A stretch of DNA of 64,000 nt from Chionoecetes opilio (Eukaryota; Arthropoda; Malacostraca; Decapoda; Majidae). The stretch spans positions 7,501 to 71,500 of the forward strand of contig JACEEZ010013404.1 in NCBI GenBank assembly GCA_016584305.1, written 5' to 3'. The first letter of the stretch is position 1, and every line of letters starts with the position of its first letter. The notes under the pieces are model-generated. The model had not been told where the DNA came from. It saw only the letters and a list, made by a program, of their open reading frames with translations, and did no database searches. Below are positions 42,501 to 46,721 of this stretch, piece by piece. Position numbers and translations under genes: made by a program.

Positions 42501-43549
42501 AGTAAGGCAGCCGTCCGGCTGCGGTGGAGTGGTTACGTCGTCTCTCTCCTACACCTTCCTCCGTCCCTCAGCCCACCTCGCTTGATCACGTGATTCCTGC
42601 CACGTCGATGTACGATCAGCGCCGCCTAACGCTTGTTCCCAAAGATAAACTACCCAACATGAATTACAGGCCCAACAGTCATTAAGATCTAAACTACCCA
42701 CTGAACTACAATAATACCAAGAGACTGGTATAATGCCGCATGTACTGAGTCAGGGACTATCTCTAGACGTATAAGATGGACGTTGGCAGTCCATCCTTAA
42801 GGGTACCAGGTGAATAAAAGTTATAATTCCTGCTATTGGATGTATTTGGTTGGGCATGACACAGAGCGAGAACCCAGTCCTAGGACGGATGGAAGTGGAC
42901 TGACGCGCGTGTCTGTAAAATTATCACGTCTCCTCAACAGACGATATACTACAAGCTAACCCAGCCAACCATGGAATACGAGAAACTTTCAGGTATCTAG
43001 ATTTTCATATACCTGGTCAGATAGATCGATACATACATATAAATGAATAGAGTATAGATATATACGTAGGTAGGTAGGTAAATAGGATAGGTAGGTACAT
43101 AGAGTTGACTGTATGGCGTGTAGGAACTCTTTACGTACTTTACTTTACTCTACTCTTTAAGAACCTCGAAAACAGTCAAGGGAACACCACACTCAAAGCA
43201 CCAGTCAAAAACAGTCAAAGGGAAAAACACACTCAAGGCACCAGTCAAAAACAGTCAAGGGAACACCACACTCAAGGCACCAGTCAAAAACAGTCAAAGG
43301 GAAAAACACTCGAGGCACCCGTCAAAAACAGTCAAAGGGAAAAACACTCAAGGCACCAGTCAAAAACAGTCAAAGGGAAAAACACTCGAGGCACCAGTCA
43401 AAAACAGTCAAAGGGAAAAACACTCAAGGCACCAGTCAAAAACAGTCAAGGGAATAACACACTCAAGGCACCAGTCGAAAACAGTCAGGGAAAAGGGAAT
43501 AGCTTACCGTCATTACAACAGACAGATACAGAAGGGAGCGGCGCATCAT
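17897..43549 (-). CDS. Secreted trypsin-like serine protease, ten exons
   Basis: The join, in transcript order, is 43549-43508, 34661-34615, 33450-33395, 31055-30993, 26035-25867, 24770-24677, 20547-20361, 19221-19064, 18321-18198, 17958-17897: 1,002 nt, 333 residues plus stop. Every intron is GT-AG and all phases agree. Residues 1-22 look like a signal peptide. A Ser/Gly/Thr-rich linker (about 30-68) leads to C69-M-C71-G and the activation site SVTR79/IVGG. The S1 domain (80-320) has triad His122 (AAHC), Asp174 (DIALLKL) and Ser275 (NDSGGP). Asp269 at chymotrypsin position 189 predicts cleavage after Arg/Lys. Expected disulfides are 107-123, 240-260, 271-300, and a zymogen link from 69/71 to 196. 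Role beyond secreted proteolysis (digestion, clotting or immune cascade) cannot be told; there is no clip domain. Oddities: Asn273 replaces Gly193, Ile299 replaces Gly219. Confidence 0.9.
18198..18321 (-). CDS. Protease exon 9 (catalytic Ser, Asn at position 193)
   Basis: 124 nt, acceptor GTGCTCTTCAG, donor GTAAGT, phase 0 to 1. Begins NDSGGPM, where the family has GDSGGP. The first codon is AAT and no nearby AG would restore Gly. Later [11 protein letters not shown] and YPGVYTRV are typical, except Ile299 where Gly219 is usual. Confidence 0.92.
18357..18411. repeat. (GA)n microsatellite in intron 8
   Basis: About 27 GA units. In the transcript it is a (CU)n tract 36-90 nt upstream of the exon 9 acceptor. 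Confidence 0.95.
18470..18752 (-). mobile_element. tRNA-Arg-derived SINE in intron 8
   Basis: The minus strand reads CTCCGTGGTGCAGTGACTAG (A-box region), an anticodon-loop-like CTACGAA (ACG) and the B box GGTTCGATCCCGG. A 200-bp body follows. Confidence 0.75.
18862..18949. repeat. (TG)n microsatellite in intron 8
   Basis: About 44 uninterrupted TG units. Confidence 0.95.
19064..19221 (-). CDS. Protease exon 8 (specificity Asp)
   Basis: 158 nt, acceptor CTCTTGTACAG, donor GTAGGG, phase 1 to 0. Encodes [18 protein letters not shown] through [16 protein letters not shown]. Asp269, six residues before the catalytic Ser, is the trypsin-type S1 determinant. The split codon makes Asn220-Gly-Thr, another sequon. 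Confidence 0.93.
19665..19869. mobile_element. piggyBac-type MITE, copy 2 (205 bp)
   Basis: Same termini as copy 1, with intact TTAA on both sides (19,661-19,664 and 19,870-19,873). Lies in intron 7. Confidence 0.9.
20186..20322 (-). mobile_element. SINE fragment next to the exon 7 donor
   Basis: Matches 35,845-35,978 almost exactly (GATTTTCATCC or AATTTTCATCC, then GACACTTTGCAAGTACCAAC). The minus strand has the B box GCGGTTCGAGTCC. It is truncated at the tRNA end, about 40 nt inside intron 7. Confidence 0.8.
20361..20547 (-). CDS. Protease exon 7 (catalytic Asp)
   Basis: 187 nt, acceptor CCGTCCACAG, donor GTACGT, phase 0 to 1. Begins IITHPGY, contains [13 protein letters not shown] with Asp174, PVCLP with Cys196 and TVTGWG. 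Asn167-Glu-Thr is a further sequon. Confidence 0.93.
20735..20830. repeat. Degenerate (TAC)n
   Basis: Imperfect TAC triplets. Confidence 0.75.
21110..21390. repeat. 33-bp minisatellite inside Helitron 1
   Basis: About eight units built from CCCATTCACTCACCCATTAC followed by CCATCACC. 33 is a multiple of three, so frames stay open, but there is no gene context. Confidence 0.9.
21580..21612. repeat. (CA)n/(CAGA)n tract
   Basis: Near the 5' end of Helitron 1. Confidence 0.85.
21711..22344 (+). mobile_element. Non-autonomous Helitron 2 (634 bp)
   Basis: Starts TCTAATATATAAAGGGCAAT after an A and ends GGCAACGCC, GGGTATCCTG, CTAG before a T. The 3' hairpin is short (GGC-AAC-GCC). Head-to-head with Helitron 1, 76 bp apart, both in intron 6. 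Carries a GGGAC pentamer array. Confidence 0.8.
21903..22291. repeat. GGGAC pentanucleotide array inside Helitron 2
   Basis: About 75 units with recurring GGGGAGG and GGGGATGG variants, giving a coarser higher-order pattern. Very G-rich on one strand, so G-quadruplex-prone. Confidence 0.95.
22452..22740 (+). mobile_element. tRNA-Val-derived SINE
   Basis: The best-preserved head: CTCCGTAGTGTAGAGGTAGC, anticodon arm CTCGG-CTCACAA-CCGAG (CAC) and GGTTCGATTCCCGG. The body ends in TCA(G)ACCCTGT and two AACTAGAT(GAATAC) tail units. Short CA tracts flank both ends. Confidence 0.92.
23095..23190 (-). mobile_element. LINE B 3' end fragment
   Basis: The minus-strand terminus GGTCAGTCCTTCTTGATGTA then poly(A) matches 16,475 and 26,690. 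Confidence 0.65.
23196..23862. mobile_element. Harbinger-like MITE 1 (667 bp)
   Basis: Inverted repeats of about 36 bp start AGCCGCGGTCACACGAGCAA and are flanked by TTA on both sides (23,193-23,195 and 23,863-23,865). A TTA duplication and a GGTCACACG-type terminus fit PIF/Harbinger. The interior carries a fragment of the CR1-like LINE at about 23,338-23,405. No coding. Confidence 0.8.
24290..24370 (-). mobile_element. LINE B 3' fragment
   Basis: Shares GGGGGGTGGG(C)CAATTTAGTT and GGGAGG with 26,777-26,820. Confidence 0.55.
24677..24770 (-). CDS. Protease exon 6
   Basis: 94 nt, acceptor CCTCTTTCAG, donor GTATAT, phase 2 to 0. Encodes [15 protein letters not shown] and ends RLAIAE, the segment between the catalytic His and Asp loops. 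Confidence 0.9.
24793..24934 (-). mobile_element. CR1-like LINE 3' end in intron 5
   Basis: Family terminus AAGGAAGCTACAAGAGG through CTTTTAAAGCTCCCTATTGA, 23 nt upstream of the exon 6 acceptor in transcript terms. Confidence 0.85.
24935..25395. other. Unassigned intron 5 sequence
   Basis: AT-rich, with no repeat, domain or RNA structure that I recognise. Confidence 0.5.
25396..25806. repeat. 31-bp minisatellite in intron 5
   Basis: About 13 units of TGTTGAAATACTAGTTTTG followed by TGTTGAAATACC or variants. Ends 60 nt inside intron 5 from the exon 5 donor. Confidence 0.9.
25867..26035 (-). CDS. Protease exon 5 (activation site and catalytic His)
   Basis: 169 nt, acceptor TCACGCCCACAG, donor GTAATG, phase 1 to 2. 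Encodes [17 protein letters not shown] through [20 protein letters not shown]. Holds the start of the mature protease and His122. Asn125-Ser-Thr across the junction is an N-glycosylation sequon. Confidence 0.93.
26041..26130. repeat. 46-bp direct duplication upstream of exon 5
   Basis: GGAGGCAGTGTGACATGGTG occurs twice in tandem at the 3' end of intron 4, adjacent to the exon 5 acceptor. Confidence 0.8.
26660..27110 (-). pseudogene. LINE B ORF2 C-terminus and 3' UTR
   Basis: The minus strand encodes [38 protein letters not shown] and [20 protein letters not shown], the standard C-terminal tail of a jockey/CR1-type LINE. The 3' UTR and terminus GATGTAAAAGTAG at about 26,690 match the other LINE B fragments. 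5'-truncated. Confidence 0.8.
27158..30132 (-). mobile_element. hAT transposon, complete ends, broken transposase (2,975 bp)
   Basis: Terminal inverted repeats CAGTGGTTCTCAAACTTTTT and AGTTTGAGAACCACTG, flanked by 8-bp CCCTAGAG and CCCTAGTA (six of eight match). Lies in intron 4, same strand as the protease gene. Confidence 0.92.
27451..29250 (-). pseudogene. hAT transposase of the ZBED5/FAM200 type, nonsense-broken
   Basis: The frame begins [20 protein letters not shown] with a BED-like finger ([10 protein letters not shown], the second Cys replaced by Tyr). It continues with [16 protein letters not shown], the conserved catalytic-Asp block, a middle region ([14 protein letters not shown]), and the C-terminal dimerisation segment ([20 protein letters not shown]). 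Fragments 29,250-28,978, 28,947-28,696, 28,140-27,736 and 27,696-27,451 all lie in one reading frame, so loss is by stop codons, with a more degraded central stretch at 28,140-28,696. Assignment follows family knowledge of animal hAT relatives. Confidence 0.88.
30133..30629. other. Intron 4 sequence with short tandem words
   Basis: Tandem AAGCCAAGCC words at 30,240-30,285 and three copies of GACCGAAAAAGAGACAT at 30,476-30,520. No gene. Confidence 0.6.
30630..30910. mobile_element. 281-bp MITE, copy 1
   Basis: Ends CACTCTTAGAAAAG and, inverted, CACTCAGAAA. Internally many AGGGTA/TACCCT words. Near-identical, same length and opposite orientation to 34,046-34,326. Starts about 80 nt downstream of the exon 4 donor. 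Target duplication not resolved. Confidence 0.85.
30993..31055 (-). CDS. Protease exon 4 (linker to C69)
   Basis: 63 nt, acceptor AACCCTACAG, donor GTAAGT, phase 1 to 1. Encodes a Thr/Ser/Pro-rich stretch, [15 protein letters not shown], ending one base into Met70. Confidence 0.75.
31103..31553. repeat. GACT-based minisatellite in intron 3, part 1
   Basis: (GACT)n blocks with a recurring GGCTAACTGACTAACAATAG, unit about 45-65 bp. Confidence 0.9.
31562..31843. mobile_element. hAT-like MITE inside the GACT repeat (282 bp)
   Basis: Ends CAGTGACGTCACCA and, inverted, CAGCGGCGTCACCA. Flanks CTGACTGG and CTGACTAA agree at six of eight positions. Related at its ends to the MITE at 15,250-15,696. 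Confidence 0.75.
31844..32043. repeat. GACT-based minisatellite, part 2
   Basis: GACTGACTGGTTGACTGACT type, continuing part 1 after the MITE. Confidence 0.9.
32240..32275 (-). mobile_element. CR1-like LINE 3' terminus fragment
   Basis: AAGAACATAGGGAAGCTACA and AGAGGCC only. Confidence 0.6.
32431..32945 (+). pseudogene. LINE ORF2 C-terminus: RNase H end and zinc finger
   Basis: Open from the truncation point to a stop at 32,943-32,945. Begins [16 protein letters not shown], like the end of an I-clade RNase H domain. It contains a C-terminal CCHC-like finger, [20 protein letters not shown]. The frame is intact, so the insertion is probably not old, but the protein is a 5'-truncated remnant without a start of its own. 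Confidence 0.8.
32431..33173 (+). mobile_element. I-like LINE 3' end inserted in the MITE
   Basis: Bounded by the 8-bp target duplication AGATCTTT (32,423-32,430, 33,174-33,181). 5'-truncated, with a 3' UTR ending AATAAACCTTTACAAAACAA. Antisense to the protease gene in intron 3. Confidence 0.9.
33395..33450 (-). CDS. Protease exon 3 (linker)
   Basis: 56 nt, acceptor CTTGTCGCAG and donor GTGAGA, phase 2 to 1. Encodes a Gly/Ala/Arg-rich segment ending GIQPKQ. The upstream pyrimidine tract is weak because a repeat starts just outside, so this exon is the least certain; CAGCAG offers a second acceptor 3 nt on, which would drop one residue. Confidence 0.65.
33465..34045. other. Intron 2 sequence, no gene recognised
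   Basis: AT-rich. A purine-rich run GTTTATTGAGAAAAGTGGAG at 33,466 starts immediately outside the exon 3 acceptor and looks like a repeat edge. Confidence 0.5.
34046..34326. mobile_element. 281-bp MITE, copy 2, inverted relative to copy 1
   Basis: The reverse complement of 30,630-30,910 with only scattered differences. Lies in intron 2. Confidence 0.85.
34615..34661 (-). CDS. Protease exon 2 (end of signal peptide)
   Basis: 47 nt between acceptor TTTTGTTTCAG and donor GTAGGC. In phase 0 it adds [15 protein letters not shown], completing a plausible signal peptide with cleavage near DASA. It ends in phase 2, which exon 3 requires. Confidence 0.75.
34727..34765. repeat. (CA)n tract
   Basis: Immediately upstream of a Val-type SINE head. 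Confidence 0.85.
34778..35062 (+). mobile_element. tRNA-Val-derived SINE
   Basis: CTCCGTAGTGCAAGGCTTAG, anticodon arm CTCGG-CTCACAA-CCGAG, GGTTCGATCCCCGG, body, GCTCAGGCCCTGT, and AACTAGATGAATA tail units running into (CA)n at 35,070-35,117. Confidence 0.92.
35069..35118. repeat. (CA)n tract after the SINE tail
   Basis: Interrupted by CGCACACGCG. Confidence 0.85.
35349..35500. repeat. (TG)n microsatellite
   Basis: TG tract interrupted by ACTG and ACAG. Confidence 0.9.
35612..35690 (+). mobile_element. tRNA-Asp-like SINE head
   Basis: GGAGCAGTGGTTAGCACGC, an anticodon arm CTTGG-CTGTCAC-CCAAG (GTC), and GAGGTTCGGATCC. The acceptor stem is absent. Confidence 0.6.
35840..36022 (-). mobile_element. 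tRNA-derived SINE, third type (full-length copy)
   Basis: The minus strand starts GTCAGGGTGGCAAGGTTGG (A-box region), has GCGGTTCGAGTCC (B box) and ends CTTATCTTATCTT. The copy at 20,186-20,322 is truncated. Confidence 0.8.
36088..36213 (+). mobile_element. CR1-like LINE 3' end
   Basis: TTTAAAAGGAGGCTGGATAA through CTTCCTTATGTTCTTATG. Confidence 0.85.
36306..36533 (+). pseudogene. LINE C ORF2 C-terminus and 3' tail
   Basis: Reads [20 protein letters not shown] and KEDVVEAKK, the end of a CR1/RTE-type reverse transcriptase ORF. The 3' tail, ACATGGAGACAGGACC then CTCAGGCCCTGTATGC and AACTAAGTAACTACACACAC, closely resembles the Val-type SINE tail. Confidence 0.75.
36534..36601. repeat. (CA)n microsatellite
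   Basis: Directly follows the LINE C tail. Confidence 0.9.
36781..36796. repeat. G homopolymer
   Basis: Sixteen G in a row. The length is likely uncertain. Confidence 0.7.
37195..38067. mobile_element. Harbinger-like MITE 2 (873 bp)
   Basis: Left end AGCCCCTTTCACACATTCTA and right end, inverted, AGGCCCTTTCACACATTCTA, both continuing GAGTAGC. TTA flanks at 37,192-37,194 and 38,068-38,070. The interior has many CTCGTAG/CGTAGTGACTC words and a diverged Val-type SINE. Confidence 0.85.
37557..37740 (+). mobile_element. Diverged tRNA-Val-derived SINE
   Basis: CTCCGTAATGTAGTGGTTAGC, GGTTGGATCCACG, then the SINE body CACCGGGTGTTAGCCGGGGG. Sits inside Harbinger-like MITE 2. Confidence 0.8.
38353..38670 (-). 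repeat. 3' LTR (318 bp)
   Basis: Begins TGTGGCAGTAATTAAAC and ends CTGAACTACA as written on the plus strand. Over most of its length it differs from the other LTR at only a few positions; length differs by a small indel near its end. Confidence 0.92.
38686..41034 (-). CDS. Retrotransposon pol: reverse transcriptase, RNase H, integrase (782 residues open)
   Basis: Domains in order: RT (about 1-250) with [21 protein letters not shown] and the catalytic SAYVDDILV; RNase H (about 290-410) with [16 protein letters not shown] and LMTDSSTVH; integrase (about 450-680) with an H-x-C-x2-C zinc site (GHPGVKR, ADCEACQ), [19 protein letters not shown] and [12 protein letters not shown], i.e. a D,D-E core; then a C-terminal tail rich in Asp/Glu. 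All catalytic motifs are present and the frame is unbroken. It is in a different frame from the protease ORF upstream, so a 1-nt shift lies near 41,040. The first Met is arbitrary; the true polyprotein starts further upstream. Confidence 0.92.
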   Translation of the reverse strand: MYEEELESWIKDGWLLPYDESQFGPAKGLIPLMAVVQHNKREVRPVLDFREFNIYIDVFSADSDVCADRLREWRRQGVNVSMVDLAKAYLQIKIHDSLWPYQTVMLRGQKYCLTRLGFGLNVAPLVMKAVLNCVLSQDPDVRRGTSAYVDDILVNEDVVKTSRVEDHLRNFGLTSKPPIRVVNGARVLGLKVWGEQGGLVWRRDNEVSDVPSEITRRTVFSYCGKLVGHYPVCGWLRVATAFIKRRVNHLTERWDEVVADEELRRCLRETLDEVRKNDPVQGRWNVRGDKAKVWVDASSVALGVAVEIDGRVIEDASWLRKEDSCHINMAELDAVIKGLNLALAWKIKEVELMTDSSTVHRWITDGLSGRSSLKTKAASEMLIRRRVGIVLSLIEECGLQLSVTFVPSTNRADSLTRVPQRWLKVPTIYTRAVQPICAAAVEMTGKIAEIHNSAGHPGVKRTLYFVKRTNPTVTRRQVHAVVADCEACQSIDPAPVKWRKGSLDVQKVWQRVGMDITHCSGRPYLTLIDCAPSRFAIWRRLRLQTSASLIEQLKAVFCERGAPEELLTDNDTAFRSRMFADFASRWCVRLRFRCAHVPSGNGIVERCHRTIKVIAARKGCSVAEAVYLYNLMPRDDCMSSTAPANMLYQYSVRVRGVDPCWEEDTEVSSPYQAGDEVWVWPPNIRCDGRHRRGIITRVMSEQAVEVDGMPRHVRDLHHCTTHDSEEAVVTTDSGDEELLIQLPAQVEVREESGSEDDADEPDRELPRRSSRIRRARVCDLCD
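41045..41650 (-). pseudogene. Retrotransposon aspartic protease region, interrupted
   Basis: One frame with [15 protein letters not shown] (catalytic DTG) and, after an in-frame TAG near 41,358, [14 protein letters not shown] (the ILGxD block of retroviral-type proteases). It overlaps the end of gag by about 100 nt in another frame. The stop plus the frame change to pol suggest this copy cannot make a full polyprotein without recoding. Confidence 0.8.
41548..42360 (-). CDS. Retrotransposon gag (270 residues)
   Basis: Starts [17 protein letters not shown] 15 nt after the 5' LTR. Contains a retrotransposon capsid region ([35 protein letters not shown]) and two CCHC zinc knuckles, [14 protein letters not shown] and [14 protein letters not shown], near the C-terminus. 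The very short leader leaves no obvious separate primer-binding site; one overlapping the gag start is possible. Confidence 0.88.
   Translation of the reverse strand: MVGQGEESYFDVKLIPECDGSGTQSVVEWLEKLELVCKLRGVKDIASVIPLRLTGGAFAVYLQLSEEDRKKTDKVKEALLAAFAVDPYVAYEQFIGRKLRTGESPDVFLAELRRLASRFGGMTDKALSCAFVAGLPEDVRQLLRAGSRMEALDLDQILARARAVIRDDNPHGSSEACLGATAYHKCAASRVAATSQRCYLCSGPNHFARDCLIRHQREGVGGEAMRMGGGRSRRRVKCYRCGGLGHYASACPGNERGEEASAPASSLAGQ
42376..42710 (-). repeat. 5' LTR (335 bp)
   Basis: Partner of 38,353-38,670. Has an extra GAATTACAGGCCCAACAG-type segment near its outer end. Confidence 0.92.
42716..43159. other. Intron 1 sequence, no gene recognised
   Basis: Unassigned apart from (AGGT)n-like words at 43,068-43,100. 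Confidence 0.5.
43160..43497. repeat. 38-bp minisatellite at the start of intron 1
   Basis: About nine units of AAAAACAGTCAAAGGGAAAA followed by CACTCAAGGCACCAGTC. Ends about 10 nt from the exon 1 donor. The plus-strand open frame across it is a repeat artefact. Confidence 0.9.
43508..43549 (-). CDS. Protease exon 1 (signal peptide start)
   Basis: Encodes [14 protein letters not shown] and ends in phase 0 at donor GTAAGC. The first of two ATGs is taken as the start; the second would remove one residue. The preceding 58 nt to the initiator are the likely 5' UTR. The hydrophobic core continues into exon 2. Confidence 0.8.
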
Positions 43550-43606
43550 GGTGTATAGATGCCTGGGCCTGTGGTTGAAGGAATGGCAGCAATATGTGGA
43601 GTGAAC

Positions 43607-43633
43607 TGAGTGGCATGTGTATTGACTTTTATA
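43607..43633 (-). promoter_or_regulatory. Core promoter of the protease gene (TATA box plus initiator)
   Basis: On the minus strand TATAAAA (43,633-43,627) is followed by TCAGTTC (43,609-43,603), the arthropod initiator consensus. With the initiator A at 43,607 as +1, the TATA box starts at -26. The first ATG follows 58 nt downstream. Spacing and order are those of a focused promoter. Confidence 0.75.
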
Positions 43634-43800
43634 CCACACACACACACACACTGAATGCCACCCTTCTATCCATACAACCCTAATAAAGCGCCATTCATAT
43701 TCAAATGAAGGAAAATAAACCCATTGGATTAAAAGTGCTATATATATTAGAGATAAACTTAAATGGAAGATGTATTTTCATCACGCATGGTTTGAATTTT

Positions 43801-43885
43801 AAGGATGATGATGATGATGATGGTTCTACTCCATTTTATCCCAATCATCATCATTATTATTATTGTTATCATCATTATTATCATC
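43801..43885. repeat. (GAT)n and (ATT)n/(ATC)n triplets
   Basis: Short triplet tracts about 200-280 nt upstream of the initiator. Confidence 0.8.
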
Positions 43886-43954
43886 GATGACGCTATAGTG
43901 CGGGTCTATTTTAACCTTTCAACTCAAATTCTTCCTTCCCACTCTTCCACTAAT

Positions 43955-44180
43955 CCTCTTCCACTATAATTCTATCCTTTCCTCACTATAATTCTATCCT
44001 TTTCCACTCTAATTCTACCCTTTTCCACTCTAATTCTACCCTTTTCCACTCTAATTCTACCCTTTTCCACTCTAATTCTACCCTTTTCCACTCTAATTCT
44101 ACCCTTTTCCACTCTAATTCTACCCTTTTCCAATCAAATTCTAATCTTTTTTCACTCTAATTATGTCCTTTTTCACTCTA
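43955..44180. repeat. 20-bp minisatellite upstream of the promoter
   Basis: About ten units of CCTTTTCCACTCTAATTCTA, roughly 350-570 nt upstream of the initiator. Confidence 0.9.
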
Positions 44181-44323
44181 ACGATTTTTTTGTCACCAAC
44201 AATCCATTGCCACTAACCTTTTCCCTCCAGTAATCTCCTTCTTTGTCACTTCATTTTCAAGTGGTGATATTTTATAGTGTCAATAATCTCGCTGTTATGT
44301 GTAAATTGTCCACATAAGATCCT

Positions 44324-44324
<1 letters not shown>

Positions 44325-44354
<30 letters not shown>
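44325..44354. repeat. (TC)n microsatellite
   Basis: About 15 units. Confidence 0.9.
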
Positions 44355-44357
<3 letters not shown>

Positions 44358-44502
44358 TTCCCTTACGTGGCTTAGTACTATACTATTATACTATTATACT
44401 ATACGATTAAGTACTATAATGCAATAACTTCATGGCATCAGCGTGTCCATTTTGGCAGTTTCCCTTATATGTGTCTTCTGCAGCCTACCTGGCATAGCAT
44501 GT

Positions 44503-44808
44503 GGGTGGGGATGTCGAGCCAATCACCGTTGTCCAAGCTCGTGACGTTAGATTGGGGGTGGAGCCTACATGATCGCTGGGCTCCATCTTTATCTTTTATC
44601 TCTATCTTTTTTATCTCGATCTCTATCTTTTATTTAAGGTTAGACTTATTATTGCTTAATCAAACCCAACCTAACCAAACCTAGACTAAATAAAGTATGT
44701 TAAATAAAACACAGATTTAACCCAGCGATCACTTAATTAAGTCCACCCCTATGTGACGTACGAGCTTGGACGACGATGATTGGCTAGAAACATTCCCCAT
44801 ACCATATA
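44503..44808. mobile_element. Fold-back MITE (about 300 bp)
   Basis: Arms GAGCCAATCACCGTTGTCCA...ATGATCGCTGGG and the inverse CCCAGCGATCACTT...GACGATGATTGGCT, each about 65-80 bp. No coding. Target duplication not resolved. Confidence 0.8.
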
Positions 44809-45227
44809 CTATTCCAGAGAACGGGAAAATGCTACACGGCGAGTCAGATGCATAATTTTACAACACTCCATACCATACCTATCTTATCATATATCAGATA
44901 GTGCAGATATGACAAAACGATATACTTGACAGCAAACTGATTCTTGCAACGCCACAATTTCGGTATCCACTTTTAACAACGTAGATCTAAACCTTGAAAA
45001 CTAAATATATATTGAGCGAGAGAAATGAATAATCGTGTGACTGTATCAATCCCTGTCCATCACCTGTTGCTTTGACTGAACACTCACCTGTCGGGGAGGG
45101 GGAGGGGGAGGGGGGGAAGGATATTTACATAATTATTAGAATTCACTTTAAAGTCTTTAAAGTGGTTCTCTTTCACGTTTCACCTGGTACATGGAAAAGG
45201 ATGGAAAATATTAGCATTTTAATTTCA

Positions 45228-45231
<4 letters not shown>

Positions 45232-45308
<77 letters not shown>
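45232..45308. repeat. (TG)n microsatellite
   Basis: About 38 uninterrupted units. Confidence 0.95.
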
Positions 45309-45311
<3 letters not shown>

Positions 45312-45361
45312 TTCCATATGACTCATTTGCTGAATTTCAACACCTGGCACAGTCACGGTAA

Positions 45362-46195
45362 AGCGGGCGTCACACATTCACGACATTTATCCCGACGAGC
45401 CTGATATCGGGTCAGTACGACACTCGTACGCCGTATCGGGGCATGTGAGCATGTTCGTAGCAGTCTCGTGAAGTGTCGGCAAGCTGGCAGAATTTTGACC
45501 CATCGCGCTCAAAAGTCGTGGCTTACCCCGTTCTCTGGACATTGTTGTGGCTTTGTCTGCATGTTCCTATTTGCTTCGTATCGGCGTCCAGCAACTTCGA
45601 ACGGGGATCGTGATGTTTCGTACTGATATCTTGCCCCCCCCCCAAAAAAAAAAACCCGTTGCGAGACACGCGCGTAGCCATCACGAAATCCCATGAAATC
45701 CGTACAGCATATATGAAACCTGTACAAGACTGGGTGGAGTTCCCTCATATTTTTGACAGTTAGACAAGACACGTGCTCAAGATGGACATGAAGGACATCG
45801 ACAACCACAGGAACACACAAGGATAGTATAACGAGGATAGGGGGCTGTGTGTTAAAGTTTGGAGGACGGACGCCGCGCCATCTTCAGGAGATGAATCGAA
45901 ACTCAGCAGCTTTTTAGGAGTGTCTTAAGTATTTCTACTTAAGCATCCCATACCCTGCCTTTTCGTGTATTCCCTTCCTATTACTTTATTCACCTTATAT
46001 TTTGACTATATATATAATTCATTAGAAGGTAAATAGAAGAACATAGTGATCAATTTCATTTTATTAAGGATTTCAAGCAGCTAGACGTGACATCCCGTAC
46101 ATGCAGGACTGTTGCAATGTTGAATACCAGAAAAATATTGGGCCTGAAATCATAATCATGGACATATTACCAATAGGCAGATAATAATGGTATTG
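45362..46195. other. No gene recognised
   Basis: Starts with AGCGGGCGTCACACATTCAC, which resembles a Harbinger-type terminus, but I found no inverted partner. A C/A homopolymer pair lies at 45,634-45,653. Confidence 0.5.
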
Positions 46196-46712
46196 CAGTA
46201 CAACTGAGCAGCTTCACACCACTGGGTTACAGGCAGTGGATGCCGATCCTCCCATTGACGAAAGCGCACCCTCTCTTGACGAAGTCAGAGAGGCTGTAGC
46301 AAAGTTGAGGGGTGGAAAGGCAGCTGGTGTTTGTAATATCAGTGCGGAGCTCCTCAAAGCTGGGGGTGAGGCCATGATCCGCGGGTTGCATGCTGTCCTG
46401 ACTGCTGTGTGGCAATCAGGTACCATTCCTCCTGACTGGAAAAGGGGGCTGGTCGTCCCTATCTGGAAAGGGAAAGGGGACCGTCAGGACTGCAACAATT
46501 ACCGCGGTATTACACTGCTCAGCGTACCAGGCAAGGTGCTTGCCCATCTATTGCTGACACGGATTCGCAGCCATCTGGTGAAGCATCAGAGACCTCAGCA
46601 GTCTGGGTTCACGCCTGGTAAGTCAACAACGGACCGTATCCTAGCGCTTCGTGTCCTGGTGGAACGCCGACGTGAGTTTCGACAGGGGATGCTTGCAGCC
46701 TATGTTGATCTA
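46196..46712 (+). pseudogene. LINE D reverse transcriptase, N-terminal half
   Basis: Open frame with SLDEVREAVAKLRGGKAAGV, IPPDWKRGLVVPIWKGKGD, NNYRGITLLSVPGKVLAHLL, QSGFTPGKSTTDRILALRVL and MLAAYVDL: RT fingers and the start of motif A. It breaks just after AAYVDL at three direct TATGTTGATC words. Same family as 52,980-53,285 and 57,079-58,115. Both ends truncated; clade not assigned. Confidence 0.85.
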
Positions 46713-46721
46713 TGTTGATCT

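Larger units (their letters stand above)
38353..42710 (-). mobile_element. LTR retrotransposon, complete (4,358 bp)
   Basis: Two LTRs, TGT...ACA, and a 5-bp target duplication ATAAT (38,348-38,352, 42,711-42,715). Order on the minus strand: 5' LTR 42,710-42,376, gag, protease, reverse transcriptase, RNase H, integrase, 3' LTR. This order fits Ty3/gypsy and also BEL. The RT motif [10 protein letters not shown] and gag with two CCHC knuckles favour a gypsy-like element; clade not assigned. No envelope frame. Sits in intron 1 in the same orientation as the host gene. Confidence 0.92.

Noticed and set aside
43105..43578. 157-codon plus-strand gene
   Set aside because: It is the 38-bp minisatellite plus the antisense of protease exon 1.
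45362..45460. A further Harbinger-like element starting AGCGGGCGTCACACATTC
   Set aside because: No inverted partner and no TTA/TAA duplication found within several kb.
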